From Victivallaceae bacterium (lineage in GTDB: Bacteria > Verrucomicrobiota > Lentisphaeria > Victivallales > Victivallaceae): a DNA stretch of 48,979 nt. The notes beneath the pieces are model-generated. The model had not been told where the DNA came from and made no database searches. It saw nothing but the letters and a program-made list of their open reading frames with translations. Each line of letters starts with the position of its first letter. Positions within the stretch are counted from its first letter, which is position 1. A program made the position numbers and the translations under genes. The stretch spans positions 1-48,979 of the forward strand of contig JAEDIJ010000012.1 in the NCBI GenBank assembly GCA_016292515.1, read 5' to 3'. This document shows, piece after piece, positions 33,769 through 39,489 of the stretch.

Positions 33769-35322
33769 TCACTTCCGCTTGGAGAAAAAGTTCCGCATTC
33801 TGCCGAAAAATCCTTGCGCAGGATGCTTCGATTTTTCAGCGTGATGAGAATCTCCGTAGCCGTAAGTCCCATAACCGTAGCCGCCGTAGCCGTAACCATA
33901 ACCGTAGCCGTAATAACCGCGGCGGTGAAGCATAACGCCATTCATAATGACGCCGAAAAGTTCCACATCGACAAGTTGAAGTTGCTCGACGGTCGTTTTG
34001 AGGGCTTCCTCCCGGGTGTAGCAGTCGCGGACGACGATGATCGCGCCGTCGGCAAGTTTGCCGAGGATCATCGTGTCGGCGACGGCGGAAACCGGCGGAG
34101 CATCCAGAATGATGTACTGGTACTGCGTTTTCAACTGCGACAGCAGATTTTTGTAGACGGAAGAATCGAGCAACTTCGCCGGATTAGGCGGCGTCGGTCC
34201 GCACGGCAGAATATCCAACGGCAAGTCCATATAATTGCGCAGTACGCAATTTTCAAAACTTTCTCCGGTGGAAAGAATATCGACCAGACCGCAATGCTGG
34301 GACACCCCGAAAATTTTCTGAAACGTCGATTTGTGCAAATCGCAATTGATGATCAAAGTGCGGTAGCCCAATTCCGCAAAACTCGTCGCCAGATTGGACG
34401 CGGTGAAACTTTTTCCCTCGCCCGGGACGGAACTTGTGATCAGCAATACCCGCCCCTCGGTGTCGTCTTTTTGCGTGTCGGTATAGCGGACGTTATTCCG
34501 GAGGATGCGGAACGCCTCGGCGATATTGGAGTGCTTCGCTCCGGATTTCGCATCCAATGTCGCAACGATATGATGCTTCACATCACCTTTTTCCACTTCC
34601 TGCAACAGGAAACTGTCCAACGGGATCTCCCCCAGCACCGGCAATTTGACCGCCATCTGCAAATCGCCGACACCGTTCAACCGGGAATCAAACAGGTAAA
34701 GGCAGAAATAAAACAGCAGAATACCGAGCCCCGCCAGAAGCGACGCGACGAATACCAGCATCCGGACTCGCGGAGAAAACGGGGCCTGCGGCAGCCGCGC
34801 AGGATCGATCACCTGTGAATTATGCACGCCGAGAACAACCTCGATCTCCTGGAGAAAAACTTCACCCATTAAATTGGCAAGTTCCATCGCTTCCTCCGCG
34901 GAGGTCGACGAGACCGTAAGGAGCAAATACCGGGAATTTTTCGGATTGTCCACGCTGATGCCGTAAGGCAACGCCTTCATTCCGTGATGTTTCGATTCAA
35001 ACAACTGATTGACATTGAGCCGGAAACGCTCCGTCTGGATCAGAAATTTCAAATCGGTGACCATTTCCGTACCGGCGCGCAAATTGATGACCGCATTGCG
35101 CAATTCCGCCTCCGAGCCGGGTTCCAGCTGGACTGCGCCCGCGTGTTTATTGCCGCGGCCGATATAAAGGATCGTCTGCGCTGCATACTTCGGCCGCAAC
35201 ATAAATTTGGCGATGCCGTACATCGCCGCGCCCGCGATCACCGCGGCGAGAACAAAATGGATCCAGTGGTGAACAAAGAAAAAGAAATAAAATTTCAAAT
35301 CCCGATTGACCAGTGTTCTCAT
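33769..35322 (-). CDS. Wzz-BY-kinase (polysaccharide co-polymerase and tyrosine autokinase)
   Basis: A 517-residue inner-membrane protein. Membrane segments near residues 21-38 and 187-211 flank a Wzz-type periplasmic loop that sets polysaccharide chain length. The cytoplasmic kinase has Walker A GEGKS (301-305), the special Walker A' IINCDLHKS (324-332) and Walker B IILDAPP (404-410). The C-terminal tail holds ten tyrosines between residues 470 and 489 in a near-perfect Tyr-Gly repeat, the autophosphorylation cluster, then a basic end. The start at 35322 follows GAAGAAG; the upstream extension has no ribosome site. Partner phosphatase immediately downstream. Confidence 0.9.
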   Translation of the reverse strand: MRTLVNRDLKFYFFFFVHHWIHFVLAAVIAGAAMYGIAKFMLRPKYAAQTILYIGRGNKHAGAVQLEPGSEAELRNAVINLRAGTEMVTDLKFLIQTERFRLNVNQLFESKHHGMKALPYGISVDNPKNSRYLLLTVSSTSAEEAMELANLMGEVFLQEIEVVLGVHNSQVIDPARLPQAPFSPRVRMLVFVASLLAGLGILLFYFCLYLFDSRLNGVGDLQMAVKLPVLGEIPLDSFLLQEVEKGDVKHHIVATLDAKSGAKHSNIAEAFRILRNNVRYTDTQKDDTEGRVLLITSSVPGEGKSFTASNLATSFAELGYRTLIINCDLHKSTFQKIFGVSQHCGLVDILSTGESFENCVLRNYMDLPLDILPCGPTPPNPAKLLDSSVYKNLLSQLKTQYQYIILDAPPVSAVADTMILGKLADGAIIVVRDCYTREEALKTTVEQLQLVDVELFGVIMNGVMLHRRGYYGYGYGYGYGGYGYGTYGYGDSHHAEKSKHPAQGFFGRMRNFFSKRK

Positions 35323-35427
35323 AATTCTTCTTCGCTTATCTTGAATATATTGTTTATGGTATTTCAGCAATCAAGCATACTGTACATCCAGATTGCCGCA
35401 TTTGCAAGTTTTTATCGGAGATTTTTT

Positions 35428-35462
35428 TGGTTCTTTGACGGGCTGCGGCATAAACAAGCGAA
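35428..35462 (+). repeat. 35-bp dispersed motif, copy A
   Basis: One of three gapless-aligning copies of a 35-base motif in this window; a shared core reads about TTCTTTGACGG...CATAAACAA. It lies between the BY-kinase and the small membrane-protein gene. Translated, the copies give FDGL(x)HK-like peptides, but no complete gene surrounds them. Confidence 0.6.
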
Positions 35463-35500
35463 TTTTCGAATTTTTCCGGAGTCGGAATTGAATGTGAACT

Positions 35501-35812
35501 TTATTTTATCAACCCTTTCGCTCTTGCCTCAGCCTCGGAAATCAGAGGCTTACGTTTACTCCCGACAACGATAAAATCGTCCGGCTGAATCCCCATCTTG
35601 ATGAGTTCAACACCCCGCTCCATCCTCCTTCTCAGATCTGCGGTACGCTTTTCATCCTCTTCTTTCTCTTTGCGGCGACGTTCCTTTTCCTCCGCGATCA
35701 ACTCTGGCACTACGACGTCGCGGTAGTACCGTTGCGAGTCATAATAACAGTACCCCGTCACCAGTGCTACAATGGCGATGACGATAAAGAAAGCGTAGAC
35801 AAAGTATATCAT
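35501..35812 (-). CDS. small single-pass membrane protein with charged coiled coil
   Basis: A 103-residue hypothetical protein. Residues 1-22 form a hydrophobic anchor (MIYFVYAFFIVIAIVALVTG), then about 45 residues very rich in Glu, Lys and Arg (EKERRRKEKEEDEKR) of coiled-coil character, and a short C-terminal segment. It overlaps the end of the upstream small gene by 4 bases, so they are coupled. I do not recognise a family. The following 130 bases to the BY-kinase start contain one 35-bp motif copy. Confidence 0.6.
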   Translation of the reverse strand: MIYFVYAFFIVIAIVALVTGYCYYDSQRYYRDVVVPELIAEEKERRRKEKEEDEKRTADLRRRMERGVELIKMGIQPDDFIVVGSKRKPLISEAEARAKGLIK

Positions 35813-36126
35813 CGGAAAATCCTCTCCATCACGTGGCAGACGTGGTCGAAGCGCAGTTCAAGGCGCGTGATAAAGGCGGAAAAAACGCCCCATCTGTCGC
35901 ACCGGGTGCGCACTTTTTGCAACAGCTCCGCGTTTTGCGACGCTTCGTAGTCGTCGATCCCCGCGGTGTACACCGAAAACCCGAGCTTCGTATCTTGCCT
36001 TGCGACCGCATAATTCACCGGTCTATGGTACCATTTTGTCGCGAGTAAACACAGCACTTCCCCGACCCGCTCCACGCAATTGAAGTTCCGATCAAAGGCG
36101 CACCAGTAATACTTTTCTTTTTCCAT
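35809..36126 (-). CDS. hypothetical protein, 105 residues
   Basis: Start at ATG 36126 after GGAGGAGAC, rather than the longer frame from 36189. The protein begins MEKEKYYWCAFDRNFNCVER, with three cysteines in its first half, alternates hydrophobic and aromatic residues (WYHRPVNYAVARQDTKLGFS), and looks like a small globular domain. It is translationally coupled to the small membrane protein downstream (ATGA-type overlap). Not recognised; possibly a two-gene accessory unit. Confidence 0.55.
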   Translation of the reverse strand: MEKEKYYWCAFDRNFNCVERVGEVLCLLATKWYHRPVNYAVARQDTKLGFSVYTAGIDDYEASQNAELLQKVRTRCDRWGVFSAFITRLELRFDHVCHVMERIFR

Positions 36127-36414
36127 AGATAAAGTCTCCTCCTGTAACGTGTAACAATTTTTACTTTCCCCGTTGCAAACGCCCGTCACGTTTTACAATA
36201 CTGATACACGAAAAAACGGAAAAAGTTTAATCGGAAATGGACACGACGCGACGTTTTTTCTTACTTTTTTGCCATCGTTTCGTTGATTTGCAACGACTTA
36301 CAAAAAAATGCAATTTTTTTGTGCAACAATGGTGTTGCGGGAAGCAAGGCGGGGATTCTTGCAAACAGGATTGCGAATATTTCTCCCGTTGCCGGAGATT
36401 TCCTATAAGAAAGA

Positions 36415-36449
36415 GGCGTGAACTTATGCCATAAACCGTCGAAGAGGCG
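36415..36449 (-). repeat. 35-bp dispersed motif, copy C (inverted)
   Basis: Minus-strand copy of the motif seen at 35428 and 37510. A 23-base core here lies between two perfect direct repeats AAGAGGCG (36411-36418 and 36442-36449). Confidence 0.55.
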
Positions 36450-36478
36450 ATTTTTTCTACGCATGCGACAAAAAGCGT

Positions 36479-36730
36479 ATGATGGAAAAGTTGCCCAATT
36501 TCCTTGTGTCGGGCGAAACTTATACAGCCGAAGTAATAGACATAGAGGCAAAAGAGGTATCGTCTCCGCTTCTCCTCGATAACGGGGCAACAGATCCGGC
36601 AAAGAGACAGGTGCTATACTCCATTCTGGACATACTCTCGCCGTGGTCACTTGAGCGACTCACTGATCTCCACCGCTACCTCGAAGTGATGGAAAAGTCA
36701 AGAGATGAGAAGCAGTGCGAACTCTTTTAA
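36479..36730 (+). pseudogene. small protein or 5'-truncated gene fragment, unknown
   Basis: An 83-residue frame beginning MMEKLPNFLVSGETYTAEVI, with good protein-like composition and an amphipathic helix ILDILSPWSLERLTDLHRYL. No ribosome site precedes the ATG, and upstream in-frame codons still read plausibly (FFYACDKKR) back to motif copy C, where sense is lost and a stop occurs at 36419. This suggests the 5' end of a longer gene was removed. ATA codons for isoleucine are frequent here but rare in neighbouring genes, hinting at a foreign origin. A genuine short gene is the alternative. Confidence 0.45.
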
Positions 36731-36775
36731 TTTGAAGCACTTCTCTATACGTTTCCCAAAATTGAGAGAAAGACG

Positions 36776-37246
36776 TCACCGTTTTTCGAGGCCTTCCAAA
36801 GCTTTCTTTGGTTGGGGCAACCCCTGCTCCGCCGCCTTGCGAAGCCAGTACACCGCTTGCGTCAAATCCTTACCGACTCCGTAGCCATTGGCGTAACACA
36901 AACCGAGGTTGTATTGCGCTTGTGACAACCCCTGTTCAGCCGCCTTGCGAAGCCAGTACACCGCTTGCGTCAAATCCTTACCGACTCCGTAGCCATTGGC
37001 GTAACACAAACCGAGGTTGACTTGCGCTTTGGCATATCCCTGCTCCGCCGCCTTGCGGTACCAGTACACAGCTTGCGTCAAATCCTTACCGACTCCATCA
37101 CCTACAGCGTAGCACGAGCCGAGGGTGTATTGCGCTTGGGCATCACCATTAAATGCGTTTTGAACAAAGTCCTGCGCTTTTTCAGCAAACAAAACTGAAC
37201 TCAAGCATATCGCCAACGCAACGGGAATAAGATGAAAACGTTTCAC
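36776..37246 (-). CDS. secreted Sel1-repeat protein
   Basis: A 156-residue exported protein: signal peptide about residues 1-21 (cleavage near LFA), then Sel1-like repeats of 36 residues with the pattern AQYNLGLCYANGYGVGKDLT and AVYWLRKAAEQG. Sel1 repeats are TPR-like helical hairpins for protein-protein contacts. Three 108-base DNA units begin at 36836, 36944 and 37052; the first two are nearly identical over most of their length, which indicates recent duplication and scope for copy-number change. The third, nearest the N-terminus, has diverged. No operon partner. Confidence 0.85.
   Translation of the reverse strand: MKRFHLIPVALAICLSSVLFAEKAQDFVQNAFNGDAQAQYTLGSCYAVGDGVGKDLTQAVYWYRKAAEQGYAKAQVNLGLCYANGYGVGKDLTQAVYWLRKAAEQGLSQAQYNLGLCYANGYGVGKDLTQAVYWLRKAAEQGLPQPKKALEGLEKR
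36836..37159 (-). repeat. three tandem 108-bp units inside the Sel1 gene
   Basis: Units start at 36836, 36944 and 37052, exactly 108 bases apart. Units 1 and 2 share their first 75 or so bases without change; unit 3 has scattered differences. Each encodes one 36-residue Sel1 repeat. Confidence 0.85.
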
Positions 37247-37670
37247 AATCAGCTCCTTGTTCCTTCAAGTCGGTAATTTAGCTATAAGATACTGCCGCAA
37301 TCCGAAAAATCAAGGCCTTTTGAATTTTTGATGCGATTTTCGATATCGGAGCATTCTACAACGTGTCTCTCTCCTTTCTGATGAAATTATGGGGGCAAAG
37401 GGCTCTCATGTATTTTTGCCACAAAAGGAGAGGAAAATTAAACTGGTTTTTGGCGTTTTTCTTACATGATTTCTCGCGAAATATGCTTACGGAAATATTA
37501 CGAACTTATTGGTTCTCCGGCGGTTTATACCATAAACAAACGGAAAAACGGAATTTTCAGAAACAAAATTGAAAACGCTTGAAAAGGCAGCGGCGCAAAG
37601 CAATGGGGTGTTTCGAGGTGTTTTATCGGCTTTTCATAGCTTGCACGGTGAAGAACTTGAACCAAAGAAA
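37247..37670. other. gene-poor stretch with motif copy B
   Basis: About 420 bases without a convincing gene. A 69-codon frame on the plus strand (37363-37572) lacks a ribosome site, is rich in Phe/Arg/His, and contains motif copy B, so I do not call it. The base composition is lower in GC than the surrounding coding DNA. Confidence 0.55.
37510..37544 (+). repeat. 35-bp dispersed motif, copy B
   Basis: Plus-strand copy; shares GGTTCT, a GACGG/GGCGG step and CATAAACAA with copy A and aligns without gaps to all three copies. Confidence 0.6.
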
Positions 37671-37910
37671 TCAGAAATGACGCTTGGCAAAAGCGTGTCC
37701 GCTGCCGGATTTGAGATACTGCTCAAAGGCAACGGCTTTTTCTTTCGTCTCAAACGCGAAATACGCTTCAATTTTCCACGGGCGGTATTTCGCCGTATGC
37801 GGGACATCCCCTTTGTTGTGCTTGATTAAGCGCGATTTTAAATCTTCGGTACTTCCGATATAACGTTCGGTAGAGCGAACCAGCGAGCGCAAAATGTAAG
37901 CGTAATACAT
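37671..37910 (-). CDS. GIY-YIG nuclease-domain protein
   Basis: A 79-residue single-domain endonuclease of the small UvrC-like/YhbQ group. The first motif is YYAYILRS (residues 2-9) and the second ERYIGST (15-21), followed by the LKSRLIKHN helix with the catalytic Arg, and a Glu in AFEQYLK. Start placed at ATG 37910, which begins directly at the domain; an in-frame ATG 14 codons upstream is possible. Such genes are often repeated and found beside palindromic repeats and tRNA genes, as here, and may be selfish. The host function of this group is unclear. Confidence 0.82.
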   Translation of the reverse strand: MYYAYILRSLVRSTERYIGSTEDLKSRLIKHNKGDVPHTAKYRPWKIEAYFAFETKEKAVAFEQYLKSGSGHAFAKRHF

Positions 37911-38053
37911 AGCGAGATATGCTTTTTTGAGCGAGGGAAAAATCTCGGACATCCCGGTCCTCCGCCGCACTTCGCGCTATGGAGGACATCCTTCCCCTGC
38001 GGGTACTCCTGTCCTGCCATTCCCCTCACAACTTTGTTCGGAGAGATGGCTTG

Positions 38054-38088
38054 CCATCCGTAGCTCGCCGTTGGCGAGCGAAGGATGG
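38054..38088. repeat. palindromic REP-like repeat abutting tRNA-Val 3' end
   Basis: A nested hairpin: outer arms CCATCC/GGATGG and inner arms GCTCGCC/GGCGAGC around a 3-base loop. Its right arm includes the encoded CCA of tRNA-Val. A related sequence occurs at 47411-47445. Confidence 0.7.
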
Positions 38089-38162
38089 TGGGCGTAACAG
38101 AACTCGAATCTGTGACCTCTGCCGTGTGAAAGCAGCGCTCTAACCAACTGAGCTATACGCCC
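38086..38162 (-). tRNA. tRNA-Val (anticodon CAC)
   Basis: A 77-base cloverleaf on the minus strand. The acceptor stem GGGCGTA pairs with TACGCCC, the D arm is GCTC...GAGC, the anticodon stem CTGCT/GGCAG encloses loop TTCACAC giving anticodon CAC, and the T arm ACAGA-TTCGAGT-TCTGT is regular. Discriminator A and an encoded CCA follow. The CCA overlaps a palindromic repeat. It lies 4 bases downstream of tRNA-Glu, so the two are probably one transcript. Confidence 0.95.
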
Positions 38163-38166
38163 AAAA

Positions 38167-38242
38167 TGGCATCTCCGACGGGAGTCGAACCCGTGTTGCC
38201 GGGATGAAAACCCGATGTCCTAGGCCTCTAGACGACGGAGAC
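38167..38242 (-). tRNA. tRNA-Glu (anticodon TTC)
   Basis: A 76-base cloverleaf on the minus strand. The acceptor stem GTCTCCG pairs with CGGAGAT (first pair G-T), the anticodon stem TCGGG/CCCGG holds loop TTTTCAT giving anticodon TTC, and the T arm carries GGTTCGACT. Discriminator G and encoded CCA are present. Upstream of tRNA-Val in the same direction. Confidence 0.95.
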
Positions 38243-38329
38243 TTGCCTGAAAGTGAGATATAATATAACACACAGAGCGCGCGTTGTCAAGCGAAAACAA
38301 TGATTTTTCCGCAAACCTTGCCGAAAACT

Positions 38330-38350
38330 TTCCCGTTTTTTCAACGGGAA
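38330..38350 (-). terminator. probable terminator of the export operon
   Basis: An 8-bp stem (TTCCCGTT / AACGGGAA) with a 5-base loop, 9 bases after the yhhJ-like stop on the minus strand, followed by the short T run in AGTTTTCGG. Moderate strength. Confidence 0.5.
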
Positions 38351-38358
38351 CGAATTTT

Positions 38359-39489
38359 CTACTCTGCGACCGTCCGGCGGAAACGCGCCAAGGCAACGAC
38401 GAAAAAAAAGATCCCTTGCAGCAACATCTTGGCAAAAGTTCCCCAGATCAGCGAAAACTCCGCCCCGCGGAAAAGGATCGCCTTGCTGAACACCACGAAA
38501 TGCGTTGTCGGCGCAAGTTGCATAAGCCATCGAATGACAAGCGGCATATTTTCCTGCGACGTCGTCCCGCCGGAAAGGATCTGCATCGGCATCAAGACGA
38601 GGATCATCAATATCCCCAACTGCGGCATATCCCGGGTAAAACACGCGAGAAAGATCCCCATCGACGTGATCGCAAAAAGATTGATGCACACACCGACCAT
38701 AAACAGCGTGACCGAACCCGCGATCGGAATATCCAAATAGTGATAGATCACAAAAAACAGCGACAACAGCGTCGTCACCATCACCACCAGGATCATCGAC
38801 CACACTTTGGCGAGCATCATTTCCAACGGCGTCACCGGAGTCACCAGCAGATGCTCCAACGTCCCGCGTTCACGTTCGCGGATCAGCGCGGCGCCGGTCA
38901 AAATCAACGCGATCATCGCGATGTTGTTGATCAATTCGCTCACCGCGCCCTCCCAGCTTTTGTCCAAATTCTGGTTGAAGCGGTTCCGCACCAGCGCCTG
39001 TGCCGAATAGACTGTCGCGTCCGGTACATTCTGGCGCAAAAACGCATTGATCTCGCGGAGCAGGATCTCCTGAATGTAGTTATTGCCGGCAAAGGCCTGC
39101 GACATTCGCGTCGCATCGACGTTGATCTGAATTTGCGGGGTGTGATTCGCCAACACTTTTTCCTGAAAGTTCGGCGGAAAAACGAGGATGAACGTATATT
39201 TTCCCTCATCGAGCAGACGGTCGATCTCGGCGTGGCTGATTTTTTCCGGAGGATTGAAAAGCGGCGGCATAAACGCATCCGCCAACCGTTTCGTCAACGC
39301 CGAATTGTCTTCATCGACGATCGCGATCGACGCGTGGCTGATCCCTTCGGGGATCGATTTCGCGCCGGCGCAGACGCCGAGACTGAAAGAGTAGATGATC
39401 AGACAGCAGAGCATCGGATCGCGGAAAATCGCGATGATCTCCTTGACGCCGAGACTGTAAATGTGCCGCAAAGAATTTTTCATTTTCAC
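38359..39489 (-). CDS. yhhJ: ABC-2 type permease, YhhJ-like
   Basis: A 376-residue inner-membrane protein of the ABC-2 permease family (YhhJ/YbhR group): one N-terminal membrane segment, a large periplasmic domain of about 150 residues (SIAIVDEDNSALTKRLADAF, TFILVFPPNFQEKVL), then five C-terminal segments with the family motif RERERGTLEHLLVTPVTPLE. It lies directly after the RbbA-like fusion (4-base overlap) and the HlyD-type adaptor, the same content as E. coli yhiI-rbbA-yhhJ. With the adaptor it should form an exporter reaching toward an outer-membrane channel. Confidence 0.87.
   Translation of the reverse strand: MKMKNSLRHIYSLGVKEIIAIFRDPMLCCLIIYSFSLGVCAGAKSIPEGISHASIAIVDEDNSALTKRLADAFMPPLFNPPEKISHAEIDRLLDEGKYTFILVFPPNFQEKVLANHTPQIQINVDATRMSQAFAGNNYIQEILLREINAFLRQNVPDATVYSAQALVRNRFNQNLDKSWEGAVSELINNIAMIALILTGAALIRERERGTLEHLLVTPVTPLEMMLAKVWSMILVVMVTTLLSLFFVIYHYLDIPIAGSVTLFMVGVCINLFAITSMGIFLACFTRDMPQLGILMILVLMPMQILSGGTTSQENMPLVIRWLMQLAPTTHFVVFSKAILFRGAEFSLIWGTFAKMLLQGIFFFVVALARFRRTVAE

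Noticed and set aside
36261..36650. 129-codon minus-strand frame across motif copy C
   Set aside because: No ribosome site, odd composition (many Arg, Pro, Cys, Leu) and overlaps the better-supported plus-strand fragment; it is probably incidental.
37363..37572. 69-codon frame containing motif copy B
   Set aside because: No ribosome site and unusual composition; the motif recurs outside any gene.
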